The notes under the pieces were generated by a model that saw nothing but the letters and a program-made list of their open reading frames with translations, was not told the origin of the DNA and did not search any database. Positions 20,353-30,237 of a stretch of 64,000 bases of DNA are shown here, one piece after another; positions within the stretch are counted from its first letter, which is position 1; each line of letters opens with the position of its first letter. Origin of the DNA: Aeriscardovia sp. (GTDB taxonomy: Bacteria > Actinomycetota > Actinomycetes > Actinomycetales > Bifidobacteriaceae); assembly GCA_017538895.1 (NCBI GenBank), contig JAFYHY010000074.1:24029-88028 (forward strand). Direction: 5' to 3'. Both the position numbers and the translations under genes were made by a program.

Positions 20353-20404
20353 ACTATTTTCTCCTACGTGTGTATGAGGCATTTTTCTATGAATATATCA
20401 ATAA

Positions 20405-20410
20405 TATAAT
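20405..20410 (+). promoter_or_regulatory. Possible -10 element for hflX
   Basis: A perfect TATAAT lies in the 160-base gap between the divergent methyltransferase and hflX starts. No convincing -35 element is visible 16-18 bases upstream. Confidence 0.35.
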
Positions 20411-20477
20411 TCTATAAAATTGAGGTGGATGATAAGAGAAAAAGAATGCTTTGAAAAGTTTCTCTCTATTCGCCAGT

Positions 20478-20513
20478 GGAGGAGATTCTTCACTATCTTC
20501 TAAGATAGTTGTT
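20478..20513 (+). promoter_or_regulatory. SD - hairpin - start arrangement at hflX
   Basis: A strong SD GGAGGAG (20478-20484) is 29 bases from ATG 20514. Between them lies a perfect inverted repeat, ACTATCTT (20492-20499) and AAGATAGT (20502-20509). If it folds, the SD-to-ATG distance shortens to about 11 bases. The two-base centre means the top pairs would open to form the loop. Confidence 0.45.
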
Positions 20514-21986
20514 ATGGCTGATGAAGAAGAGTATGAAGAGAATCCACGCTCAATTTTTGCAGTACAGAGTCATTTATTGAACAATCCTGAACAGGAACTA
20601 TTTGGTACAGATCATTCGCAAGAATTATGGGATGAGCGTGAAACACATAATGCGCTTCGACATGTTTCGCATTTATCAGGATCATCTGAAAATGGTCATA
20701 AGACAGGAACAGAACGAACGATCCTTATTGGTGTATATTCAACGTATACAAGTTCTTTATTATCGGCAGAAGAATCGTTGCGAGAATTAGCAGCATTGGT
20801 TCAAACGGATGGTGCTGTTGTCTGTGATGGTATTCTTCAACAACGTACTCAACCTGATGCGCTTACCTATTTTGGTTCTGGTAAGGCAAAAGAGCTTGCT
20901 AGTCTTGTTGCAGCTCATGATATTGATACTATTGTTGTGAATGCTGAAATTACCCCAGCACAACGAAAAAATCTTGAGGATATTACCCATGTGAAGGTTA
21001 TTGATCGTACCGCGATTATCCTTGATATTTTTGCACAGAATGCTTCTAGCCGCGAAGGAAAAGCACAGGCTGAATTAGCTCAGTTAGAATATACGTTGCC
21101 ACGATTGCAAGATTTACAACGATCATTAAGCCGACAGGGTGGAGGAACCTCTGCTCAAAATGGTGGCATTGGTAGCCGTGGTCCAGGAGAAACCAGATTA
21201 GAGCTTGATCGACGTATTATTCATAATCGTATTAATAAATTAAAAAAAGATATTAAAATGATGGAATTGACTCGTCAGACTAAACGAAATCGACGAGAAA
21301 AAAATAATATTCCTGTTGTAGCACTTATTGGTTATACGAATGCTGGAAAATCAAGTTTATTGAATACCTTAACGCATGCTGATGAGCTAATTGGTAATGC
21401 GTTGTTTGCCACATTGGATACTGCAGTACGTCAAGCGATAACGAGTACAGGACGATTATTCACTATTGTTGATACCGTCGGTTTTATTCAGGATCTTCCA
21501 ACACAGTTGATTGAATCGTTTAAATCGACATTAGAAGAAATGCTGTGTGCTGATACTCTTGTGTATGTTGTTGATATATCTAGTTCTACCTATTTATCTC
21601 AGTTAGAGACCGTTCAATCCGTGGTGCATAGCCTTGATATGACAGTTTCCGAAGAGAAAACGCTGCTCGTTTTTACGAAAATTGATCTTATTCCAGAGGA
21701 TCAATTGCACCGATTACAGTACCAATATCCTCATGCTTTGTTTATTTCAACGAAAAAGAATATTGGTATCGCTGAACTACAAACAGCTCTTGAGAAGTCT
21801 TTACCGTGTCCTTCTCATCATTATGAGGGCACTATTGATTATCATGACGGTAATCTTATTCCTAAAATTCAGAAAACTGGCGTCTTACACAGTGTTTCCT
21901 ATACGTATGATGGCATTAAAATTAATGCGGATGTTGATGATCAATTGTATGAACACATTCAGTTGGCACAGTGTAACGATAAGTAA
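20514..21986 (+). CDS. hflX: GTPase HflX
   Basis: Ribosome-binding GTPase that splits stalled or heat-damaged ribosomes. The N-terminal HflX domain contains TYFGSGKAKELASLV and ITPAQRKNLED; the hallmark GGIGSRGPGETRLELDRR comes before the G domain with G1 GYTNAGKSSLLN, G3 DTVGFIQDLP and a C-terminal extension. A frame start at TTG 20451 would add 21 residues, but ATG 20514 gives an N-terminus (MADEEEYEENPRS) that fits better and is served by an unusual upstream SD (separate entry). It precedes ldh by 60 bases. Confidence 0.92.
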   Translation: MADEEEYEENPRSIFAVQSHLLNNPEQELFGTDHSQELWDERETHNALRHVSHLSGSSENGHKTGTERTILIGVYSTYTSSLLSAEESLRELAALVQTDGAVVCDGILQQRTQPDALTYFGSGKAKELASLVAAHDIDTIVVNAEITPAQRKNLEDITHVKVIDRTAIILDIFAQNASSREGKAQAELAQLEYTLPRLQDLQRSLSRQGGGTSAQNGGIGSRGPGETRLELDRRIIHNRINKLKKDIKMMELTRQTKRNRREKNNIPVVALIGYTNAGKSSLLNTLTHADELIGNALFATLDTAVRQAITSTGRLFTIVDTVGFIQDLPTQLIESFKSTLEEMLCADTLVYVVDISSSTYLSQLETVQSVVHSLDMTVSEEKTLLVFTKIDLIPEDQLHRLQYQYPHALFISTKKNIGIAELQTALEKSLPCPSHHYEGTIDYHDGNLIPKIQKTGVLHSVSYTYDGIKINADVDDQLYEHIQLAQCNDK

Positions 21987-22007
21987 CAATTGCTTATTTT
22001 CTAGTAA

Positions 22008-23009
<1,002 letters not shown>

Positions 23010-23023
23010 AAACAATCAGTAAC

Positions 23024-23063
23024 CCATACTGTGGGAAATCACCAATCATTTCCCACAGTATGG
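23024..23063 (+). terminator. 16-bp perfect hairpin between ldh and mvk
   Basis: Arms 23024-23039 and 23048-23063 are exactly complementary with an eight-base loop. No T-run follows on the plus strand. It ends only 12 bases before the mvk ATG, so it could be a terminator for ldh, a 3' stabiliser, or an attenuating structure for mvk. Confidence 0.6.
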
Positions 23064-23069
23064 CACAAT
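23061..23069 (+). promoter_or_regulatory. Candidate extended -10 for a leaderless mvk transcript
   Basis: TGG plus CACAAT (23064-23069) places a start site exactly on the A of ATG 23076, and mvk has no SD. The hexamer matches four of six bases, so this is only suggestive. Confidence 0.3.
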
Positions 23070-23075
23070 AAAACT

Positions 23076-23990
23076 ATGCCAGATCTTGTACAGAGCATTG
23101 GTCAATCAAATGCAAAAGCAATTTTATTAGGTGAACATTCAGTGGTATATGGGTATCCAGCTATTGCTATTCCACTGACATCTCTTCAATTGACAGTGAC
23201 GATCAGCCCATCTGAAACTACTAATGAACCGTATCTCATTACTGATTCGTATCAAGGTCTTTTTTCAGAAGCACCACAAGAATTTTCTGGTATTCATTTC
23301 CTTGTTCATACCTTTTTAAAGAACCAGCCATGTTATCTTACCTACACTAGTTCTATCCCACAGGGGAGAGGCCTTGGGTCATCAGCAGCTTCCTCGTACG
23401 CTACCTTGCGTGCTTTAAACCGTTATTGTCATCTTCAGCTCACACTCGAGCAAATGACACAATATGGTAACCAGGCAGAAGATATTACGCATGGAAAAGC
23501 AAGCGGATTAGATTTAGCGACGATTATGCATGAACAGCCAATTTACTTTGATGAGCATAATCACTTTTACCCACTGCTACAGCATATTGGAGCATGGCTC
23601 GTTATTGCTGATAGTGGTACGTATGGGCATACCAAAGAAGCTGTTCTTTCTGTTCATGATCAAATCTTGCATGATGGAAAACAAAAAGAGTGTGACCGTT
23701 TAGGATCTCTCGCGCGTTATGGTAAAGAAGCGTGGGATCATCATAATATTCCTGAACTGGGGAAATTATTCAATCAAGCGCATCAGATTCTTACAGACTT
23801 TCATCTCTCCACGCCAGTATTAGAAACATTAATTCATGCAGCACAAGAATCTGGAGCTCTTGGCGCCAAACTGAGTGGATCAGGGCTTGGTGGAATTATC
23901 ATTGCTTTAGCAGATACCGCAGAAAAAGCACAACACATTTATTATGCGTTACAACCATTAGCTGCTCACGTATGGATTGAAGAAATCTAG
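23076..23990 (+). CDS. mvk: Mevalonate kinase
   Basis: Phosphorylates mevalonate to 5-phosphomevalonate. GHMP kinase of 304 residues: KAILLGEHSVVYGYPAIAIPL near the N-terminus, the ATP loop PQGRGLGSSAASSYA, GKASGLDLATI (catalytic Asp region) and the C-terminal AKLSGSGLGGIIIAL. ATG 23076 is preferred; an in-frame GTG 45 bases earlier lies inside the 16-bp hairpin and has no SD. It is the first gene of a four-gene mevalonate operon, with mvaD starting eight bases after its stop. Confidence 0.93.
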   Translation: MPDLVQSIGQSNAKAILLGEHSVVYGYPAIAIPLTSLQLTVTISPSETTNEPYLITDSYQGLFSEAPQEFSGIHFLVHTFLKNQPCYLTYTSSIPQGRGLGSSAASSYATLRALNRYCHLQLTLEQMTQYGNQAEDITHGKASGLDLATIMHEQPIYFDEHNHFYPLLQHIGAWLVIADSGTYGHTKEAVLSVHDQILHDGKQKECDRLGSLARYGKEAWDHHNIPELGKLFNQAHQILTDFHLSTPVLETLIHAAQESGALGAKLSGSGLGGIIIALADTAEKAQHIYYALQPLAAHVWIEEI

Positions 23991-23997
23991 GAGAATT

Positions 23998-24975
23998 ATG
24001 AGTCACACAGCAGTAGCAAAAGCACACGCTAACATTGCTCTTGTTAAATATTGGGGTAAAAAGAATGATGATCTTCGTATTCCATGGTGTTCTAATATCT
24101 CAATGACTCTCCAAGATTATTGGACAGAAACACGCTTCATCCCACAGCCACAGAAGTCGTCTCGCACATTCTTTTTAAATGGCGAAGAAATACATGATGA
24201 TGCAGCTTCCCGCGTTATACGGTATATTGATCGATTACAACAACACTACCATCTTACGGGCGGATACACCATCATTTCCAACAATCATGTTCCGCTATCT
24301 GCTGGATTCGCAAGCTCAGCTTCTGGATTTGCTGCTTTAGCCGGATCATTCGCTGCAGCCTATGAGCTTGATGTTACTCAACGAGAACTCACACGATTAG
24401 CACGCTTAGGATCAGGATCAGCCTCACGATCTATCTACGGTGGATTCGTTAAATGGGTTGCTGGCACTGATCATCAGTCATCATTCGCCTACCCATTAGA
24501 TGAATATCCTTCCTGTAATATCACTGTCATCTCCGTTACTCTCAATACAAGAGGAAAGAAAATTTCATCAACCGAAGCAATGAGACGATCAGTAGCCTCA
24601 CCATACTTCCCAACATGGGTCACAGAATGTAACCAATGCTGCACATTCATGGAAACAGCAATCCACAACAATGATTTCACAACCATTGGCCAACTCGCAC
24701 AACAAAATGCTATTGAGATGCATGCAATGACCTTATGCACTCAACCAGGCTTCACCTATTTCACACCACAAACACTCGCTATTACCAACTTCATACAGCA
24801 GCTATGTGATAACGGATTAGAATGCTACTGGACCTGTGACGCAGGACCTAATCCAAAAATCCTTGTGCAAGCATCACACCAACAAGAAGTAATCACTCAA
24901 CTGACCGCAGCTTTCCCACACCTCACCTACGAAACCACCACCTTCGGTCCAGGAATAGAGATACGCCATGAATAA
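23998..24975 (+). CDS. mvaD: Diphosphomevalonate decarboxylase
   Basis: ATP-dependent decarboxylation of 5-diphosphomevalonate to isopentenyl diphosphate. A GHMP-family protein of 325 residues with the diagnostic NIALVKYWGKKND and PWCSNISMTLQDY at the N-terminus, the loop SAGFASSASGFAALAG, and TCDAGPNPKILV. ATG 23998 follows SD GGAG overlapping the mvk stop; an upstream in-frame ATG at 23977 is inside mvk and unlikely. The 3' end overlaps pmk by eight bases. Codon choice becomes strongly C/A-ending from about 24480 onward. Confidence 0.94.
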   Translation: MSHTAVAKAHANIALVKYWGKKNDDLRIPWCSNISMTLQDYWTETRFIPQPQKSSRTFFLNGEEIHDDAASRVIRYIDRLQQHYHLTGGYTIISNNHVPLSAGFASSASGFAALAGSFAAAYELDVTQRELTRLARLGSGSASRSIYGGFVKWVAGTDHQSSFAYPLDEYPSCNITVISVTLNTRGKKISSTEAMRRSVASPYFPTWVTECNQCCTFMETAIHNNDFTTIGQLAQQNAIEMHAMTLCTQPGFTYFTPQTLAITNFIQQLCDNGLECYWTCDAGPNPKILVQASHQQEVITQLTAAFPHLTYETTTFGPGIEIRHE

Positions 24976-26047
24976 TCACCAAACCGTACCAGGCAAACTC
25001 TACCTCGCCGGAGAATACGCTGCACTCCATCCAGGATCACCAGCAGTCATCATGAGCGTCAACCGATATCTCACCGCCACCTTCCAACACACCACATACC
25101 ACCAAGGACTCACCTTTACCTCCAGCCAATTCCCCAATCAACACAGCACTCTTATATCAGAACAATCCTTCACATCACTAAACCTATATGACCCTTTCAT
25201 CTTCGCTCAATCAGCGGCATTATGCGCACTACATTATTGCTATCAACACCACGCAACAGCCACACCATTACATGGAGATATTTCCATCACCAGTACACTC
25301 AACAACGCCAACGGAACCAAACTCGGATTAGGATCATCAGCAGCCGTCACCGTTGCCATCATCAAAGTCATACTCCACGAATACGGTTACCCCGTCGATA
25401 ACTCATTACCCAGCAGACTACGCCTCTTCAAACTAGCAGCACTCGCACACTATCGCGTTCAACAGAATGGGTCTTGTGGTGATATTGCTGCTTGCACCGG
25501 AGAAGGGTTAATCGAGTATCACACCTTTGATTCCGAATGGTTAAAAGATCAACTCAAGCATTTCTCATTAAGCCATATTATTGATGATCTTCAGTGGCCA
25601 GGATTATCAATTCGTTGCCTTCCACCAGTAGAAGATCTACGCATTGTACCTGCTTGGACTGGCAAACCAGCATCAACTTCTGCACTGATTCGGCAATGCC
25701 AACCAGTAGATCCTTTACTGATGGATGATTTTTACCGTCATACTGCTCTTTGTGTTGCGCAAATTGTGGATGGCTTTTACAAAAATAATAAAGAGTCTAT
25801 ATATACTGGAATCATCAGTAACAGAGAAAACTTGGAGTCTTTCGCCCAACATACTGGAATTATGTTAGAAACACCATTAATACAAAAAGCTTTACATATT
25901 TCTGATGATTATCAGATTGCAGCAAAGACTTCAGGTGCCGGTGGTGGTGACTGTATTATTGCAGTCAATGAATCATCAGACCAACTCAACCAGATGATTC
26001 AAGCGTGGAAAAAAATTAGTGTCATCCCTCTTAATGAAATCATATAA
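24968..26047 (+). CDS. pmk: Phosphomevalonate kinase
   Basis: Converts 5-phosphomevalonate to the diphosphate. A GHMP kinase of 359 residues, starting GKLYLAGEYAALHPGSPAVIMSVNRYL, with the ATP loop GTKLGLGSSAAVTVA near residue 117 and the C-terminal TSGAGGGDCIIAV. This is the bacterial (streptococcal-like) type of phosphomevalonate kinase. It overlaps mvaD, so translation is probably coupled. The first 470 bases are strikingly poor in G and T, then composition changes abruptly near 25455 (see findings). Confidence 0.92.
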   Translation: MNNHQTVPGKLYLAGEYAALHPGSPAVIMSVNRYLTATFQHTTYHQGLTFTSSQFPNQHSTLISEQSFTSLNLYDPFIFAQSAALCALHYCYQHHATATPLHGDISITSTLNNANGTKLGLGSSAAVTVAIIKVILHEYGYPVDNSLPSRLRLFKLAALAHYRVQQNGSCGDIAACTGEGLIEYHTFDSEWLKDQLKHFSLSHIIDDLQWPGLSIRCLPPVEDLRIVPAWTGKPASTSALIRQCQPVDPLLMDDFYRHTALCVAQIVDGFYKNNKESIYTGIISNRENLESFAQHTGIMLETPLIQKALHISDDYQIAAKTSGAGGGDCIIAVNESSDQLNQMIQAWKKISVIPLNEII

Positions 26048-26082
26048 ATGTACATAAGTAGGGAAGTTATGGAGATATATGT

Positions 26083-27213
26083 ATGAATTTAAGTGGACAA
26101 GCTGCACAACGAAAAAATGACCATATTCGTCTTGCAAACAAACAACAGTCTGTACAACACAGTAACGATTTTGACCGTGTCAAATTGTTACGCCCAACAC
26201 TGCCTGAAACACATGTACAGCAACGATCTTTACTGACTGATTTCTTTAGTCATCATGTATCAGCACCATTTTTCATTAATGCAATTACTGGTGGTACTGA
26301 TACCGCCACAAAAATTAATTGTGCTTTATCACGTATTGCCCGTAAGCATCATCTTGTAATGGCTTTTGGTTCCGCTAATATCGTTGGAAAAGACCCTCAA
26401 CGTTTACAAGGATTCCTTCAAGCACGACAAGAAAATCCTGATGGTCCAATCATCATTAATGTGAATCCAACAACTCCAATTGAAACAATCCAAACTTTAA
26501 TCAAACAATTAAAACCAGTAGCCTTACAAATTCATGTCAATGCTGTTCAAGAAATCGTTATGCCCGAAGGTGAACGAGACTTCCGTTGGATTACGCACAT
26601 TAAACAAGTTAAGGATGCAGTTACTCTTCCAGTTATTGTCAAAGAAGTTGGTTTTGGTTTTGATATTGCATCTATTGGCCTTTTAGCACAATTAGGTGTT
26701 GATGCCATTGATATTTCTGGTCAAGGTGGAACTAATTTCGCCCTCATCGAAAATTCACGTCGTACCGAAGAAGACGATTTTAGTTATCTTGCCGATAGTG
26801 GTTTTTCAACAGTCCAATCGCTTATTAACGCGCAACTTGTTCGCCGTCTTTTTACTGAGGAAACACAACAATCTGATCATGCGCGTAATACAGCGGCAGA
26901 TACACCACAAACCATGCCATTTATTATCGCCTCTGGAGGCGTACGCAACCCTCTCGATGTTCTCAAATCTCTTGTTCTTGGAGCCCAATGGGTTGGTGTT
27001 AGCGGATCCTTCCTCCATACACTGTTATCCTACGGTGAAGACGCTCTCGATAAGCGTCTCACCACATGGAAACAACAATTACGCAGTCTTCTCGCATTAT
27101 ATGGAATCCAACGACTCTCGTCAGTACATACTATTGATTGGATTACTGATAATGAACTCGAAAGTTATATGAGACAAATGAACCATAAATGCGGTTTTAC
27201 ATCACTTGATTAA
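26083..27213 (+). CDS. fni: Type 2 isopentenyl-diphosphate delta-isomerase
   Basis: FMN-dependent isomerase interconverting IPP and DMAPP, the last step needed to supply both building blocks. The 376 residues show RKNDHIRLANKQ at the N-terminus, PFFINAITGGT, VNPTTPIETIQ, VKEVGFGFD, DISGQGGTNFALIE and ASGGVRNPLDVLKSLVLGA, the flavin TIM-barrel motifs. The type 2 enzyme is the usual partner of bacterial mevalonate operons. It starts 35 bases after pmk. Confidence 0.95.
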   Translation: MNLSGQAAQRKNDHIRLANKQQSVQHSNDFDRVKLLRPTLPETHVQQRSLLTDFFSHHVSAPFFINAITGGTDTATKINCALSRIARKHHLVMAFGSANIVGKDPQRLQGFLQARQENPDGPIIINVNPTTPIETIQTLIKQLKPVALQIHVNAVQEIVMPEGERDFRWITHIKQVKDAVTLPVIVKEVGFGFDIASIGLLAQLGVDAIDISGQGGTNFALIENSRRTEEDDFSYLADSGFSTVQSLINAQLVRRLFTEETQQSDHARNTAADTPQTMPFIIASGGVRNPLDVLKSLVLGAQWVGVSGSFLHTLLSYGEDALDKRLTTWKQQLRSLLALYGIQRLSSVHTIDWITDNELESYMRQMNHKCGFTSLD

Positions 27214-27251
27214 AAAGAACGTAAAAGCAACTATAAGAAGAAGGGGTGCGG

Positions 27252-27257
27252 TATAGT
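27252..27257 (+). promoter_or_regulatory. -10 element placing the nrdR start site on its ATG
   Basis: TATAGT (five of six consensus bases) ends seven bases before the A of ATG 27264, so the predicted +1 is the A itself. No SD lies at a normal distance; the purine run AAGAAGGGG ends 17 bases upstream. The -35 region is not recognisable. Confidence 0.45.
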
Positions 27258-27263
27258 CAGAGT

Positions 27264-27737
27264 ATGCGTTGTCCGTTTTGCCAGAATATAGATACAAAAG
27301 TAATTGATACCCGTGAAAGTGCCCATGGCAACTCAATTCGTCGACGTCGTGTTTGCCTCCAATGCGGTCGCCGATTCACCACCATTGAATCTACTCAATT
27401 ACTTGTCCTCAAAAATAATGGGGAAGTTGAGCCATTCAGCCGTGACAAAGTTATTAATGGTGTACGACGTGCATGCAAAGGCAGAAACATTAGCGAAGCT
27501 GATTTGAATCAGCTGGGTCGACAAGTTGAAGAGAAATTACGACAATCTGGTACTGCTCAAGTTACCAGTGATGAAGTGGGGACAGCTGTTCTCGAACCAT
27601 TGCGTAATGTTGATGAAATTGCTTACTTGCGTTTTGCTAGTGTTTATCGTAACTTTTCAACGCTAGACGATTTCGAAGATGCGATTCAATGGCTTCGAAA
27701 TAATACGAACCATAATGCTCCGTCAGAAGACAGATAA
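27264..27737 (+). CDS. nrdR: Transcriptional repressor NrdR
   Basis: ATP-cone repressor of ribonucleotide reductase genes. The 157-residue product has the zinc ribbon MRCPFC...CLQCGRRFTT (residues 1-38) and the ATP-cone VLKNNGEVEPFSRDKVINGVRRACKGR (about 48-75), with a length normal for the family. ATG 27264 gives the canonical MRCPFC start; an in-frame GTG at 27246 is less likely. Its last codons form one arm of the terminator shared with the convergent helicase gene. No nrd genes are in this window. Confidence 0.96.
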   Translation: MRCPFCQNIDTKVIDTRESAHGNSIRRRRVCLQCGRRFTTIESTQLLVLKNNGEVEPFSRDKVINGVRRACKGRNISEADLNQLGRQVEEKLRQSGTAQVTSDEVGTAVLEPLRNVDEIAYLRFASVYRNFSTLDDFEDAIQWLRNNTNHNAPSEDR

Positions 27738-27796
27738 TCAATTCTTCATTATGCTTTCATCAGAATGATTATCTGTCTTCTAGCAATGAGCATTAT
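27713..27796. terminator. Bidirectional terminator overlapping the ends of nrdR and the helicase gene
   Basis: A perfect 16-bp stem joins 27725-27740 and 27766-27781. An outer stem ATAATGCTC/GAGCATTAT extends it on both sides across a small internal loop. The 5' arm contains the last nrdR codons and its stop; the outermost 3' bases reach the stop of the minus-strand helicase. Confidence 0.75.
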
Positions 27797-30069
27797 CTGC
27801 ATAAATTAATGATCTGCTGATCTCCTGCTGATTGCATGATCATTAATTTTTGTGTTGCACGCGTGATAGCAACATATAAATCAGAGGCAAACGTCAGATG
27901 GTTGCTGCTTTTTTCTTGAATTTGTCCTGGATTGATTAAGATGACCTCATCATATTCCAACCCTTTTGCCTCTTGAGGAGTGATAAAGTCAAGCTGTTTT
28001 TCCCATTTATTCTGATTCTGCAGGTAATCAATCAGCGAATGATCAAGAAGAGATGAGCATGAGTTATAGAATTTCTTCTCTAGATCTTTATAGCAAGAAG
28101 GAGATGCAATAACTGCAATACGTCCTGATCCATCGGTTGAAATATATGTTTCAATACCATGAATAATTTGCTGCGTAAGCTGGGTAAATAACTCATCGGT
28201 ATGAGTAGTAGAAATGAACTCGACGGCATTCTGAAGAGATCGGGCTGCAGTTACTGTGGAGACATATAATCCTTCACTTTTTGCAAACTTTGAGGCTAAA
28301 GTAGCTACTTCTTGTGGATTACGATAATCCACTGTTAGCTCTTTGATGTCCCATCCTGATGGTCCGAAAACAGATGTCATCGTTTTTTCCCATGATCGTG
28401 TACCACCTAAAGCACTTGTTTGTGCAATATCACCGACGATAGTAAACGATCGTGATGGGCAACGACGCTTTAGCATTCGCCATTCCATCTGTGTTAATTC
28501 TTGAGCTTCATCAACAACAACATGACCGAAGGTCCATGTTCTATCTAAGGCAGCTTGATCAATAATAGAAGAGGTATCATCCAATCCTTCCATCGTATTA
28601 ACAAGCTGTTGCACATCCACTAATCCTTTTGCAACGCCATAGGTAGCTAATGATTGCTTTGCAAACTGTTCTGCTTCAGCACGTTCAGAGGTTTGTTGAG
28701 GTGTGGTCGCAGACCCGAGCAGTTCCATAGCTTCATCAAGTAATGGGATATCAGAAACGGTCCATGAAACATCTTGAGGTCGATACAATTGACTGATCTC
28801 ATCTTCTGATAACCATGGAGCACAAATTTTTAATCGTTGTGGTTTAGCCCATAGGTCTTTTAGTAACCATTCTGCGGTCATTGGTAACCAGGATAAGTTC
28901 AGTGTCTTTTTTACTTTGTCATCCAGTAAGAGCATGTGACGGATGTGGTCTAAATCTGATTGACTTGGCGTATATGTTAGCTTTTTTACGTAATGATGTA
29001 AGAGAGTACGGATCATTGTATTAACAAAAACAATACGTGCTTCGTTATGCGGTGTATGTGTTTGTAAAGCCACTTCCTGCGCATGATGAATATCATCAGC
29101 GGTGATCTGTAATCGAACTGTTCCGATTGGAATCTCAGGAAGAGAGTGTGGAATGTGAATGTGTGATCGAATAGCACGTTTAATTACTTTGGCCATTCGA
29201 CGATCACCTTTTAGTTGAGCAACTGTCGGTGTATCAGTTTCAGATACGCTGAAACCTGGTAAGAGAGTTCCGATTGTTCGTGTTAAAACACCTGTTTCAC
29301 CTAAACTAGGTAACACTTGTTCAATATAACGAAGAAATGTTTGAGATGGTCCGACGATCAGAACACCAGAATGTGTCATACGTTGACGGTGCGTATAAAG
29401 GAGATATGCTGCACGATGTAAAGCAACGGCAGTTTTACCAGTTCCTGGACCACCCTGAACAACTAATACCTTATTCAGTGGGGAGCGAATAATTTTATCC
29501 TGTTCCGATTGAATAGTGGATACAATATCCGACATTTTACTGGTACGACGAGCAGCTAAAGACGCTAATAATGATCCTTCACCATTTAACGTACCATTTT
29601 CAACCGCCTGTTGAGCAAGAGGAGAGTGGAGATCTAAAACATCATCTTCAATGCTTTTTACCTGACGTCCTTGTAAAGAAACATGGCGACGTACCACAAT
29701 ATTCATTGGATCTTCGGCTGTTGCTTCATAAAAAGGTCGAGCAGCATCAGCACGCCAATCAGTTAATAAATGTGATCGATTCTCATCTAATAGACCAAGA
29801 CGACCAATATAATTTGATGTTCCATCGCTACTATATAAACGTCCAAAAACCAGACGATCCTGAACAGCTCGTAACTGTATTAAACGATCCTCATACATTG
29901 CTGCAAAAGAATCTCTTTCAGCTTGATATGTTGGTGACCCCTTACCACCATTACTACGTACTTTATTTAGACGAGATTTCGTAATATTAGAAATCTCATC
30001 CAAACGATCATAAATAACTTCGATATTTTTTTGCTCCTGATTCAGCTGAGCAGAATAATTGTTAGCCAT
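27793..30069 (-). CDS. helD: HelD-like superfamily 1 helicase (RNA polymerase-associated type)
   Basis: UvrD/HelD-type P-loop ATPase of 758 residues. Seen are an N-terminal coiled region (ANNYSAQLNQEQKNIEVIYDRLDEI), IGRLGLLDENRSHLLTDWRA, Walker A VVQGGPGTGKTAVALHRAAYLLY, HVVVDEAQELTQMEWRML, VDYRNPQEV, and QEAKGLEYDEVILINP with VAITRATQKL at the C-terminus. The insertion between Walker A and the DEAQ motif matches HelD proteins that release stalled RNA polymerase in Gram-positive bacteria. ATG at 30069 is taken as start, with GGAG four bases upstream; a TTG at 30087 is possible. It is divergent from rsmH. Confidence 0.87.
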   Translation of the reverse strand: MANNYSAQLNQEQKNIEVIYDRLDEISNITKSRLNKVRSNGGKGSPTYQAERDSFAAMYEDRLIQLRAVQDRLVFGRLYSSDGTSNYIGRLGLLDENRSHLLTDWRADAARPFYEATAEDPMNIVVRRHVSLQGRQVKSIEDDVLDLHSPLAQQAVENGTLNGEGSLLASLAARRTSKMSDIVSTIQSEQDKIIRSPLNKVLVVQGGPGTGKTAVALHRAAYLLYTHRQRMTHSGVLIVGPSQTFLRYIEQVLPSLGETGVLTRTIGTLLPGFSVSETDTPTVAQLKGDRRMAKVIKRAIRSHIHIPHSLPEIPIGTVRLQITADDIHHAQEVALQTHTPHNEARIVFVNTMIRTLLHHYVKKLTYTPSQSDLDHIRHMLLLDDKVKKTLNLSWLPMTAEWLLKDLWAKPQRLKICAPWLSEDEISQLYRPQDVSWTVSDIPLLDEAMELLGSATTPQQTSERAEAEQFAKQSLATYGVAKGLVDVQQLVNTMEGLDDTSSIIDQAALDRTWTFGHVVVDEAQELTQMEWRMLKRRCPSRSFTIVGDIAQTSALGGTRSWEKTMTSVFGPSGWDIKELTVDYRNPQEVATLASKFAKSEGLYVSTVTAARSLQNAVEFISTTHTDELFTQLTQQIIHGIETYISTDGSGRIAVIASPSCYKDLEKKFYNSCSSLLDHSLIDYLQNQNKWEKQLDFITPQEAKGLEYDEVILINPGQIQEKSSNHLTFASDLYVAITRATQKLMIMQSAGDQQIINLCR

Positions 30070-30237
30070 ACCTCTCCAAATGAGCAAACAGAACTGTCTA
30101 AAAATAAAGCATTTTATTTTACGCTTCGTCTTTCGACAAAAAATACATTGATCAAAAAAATAGTCTGTTTCAGGATAAAATAGCTACTATTAGTTCGTAC
30201 ATTACTAGATATTTCTGCTGTTATAAATGAGGTTCAC

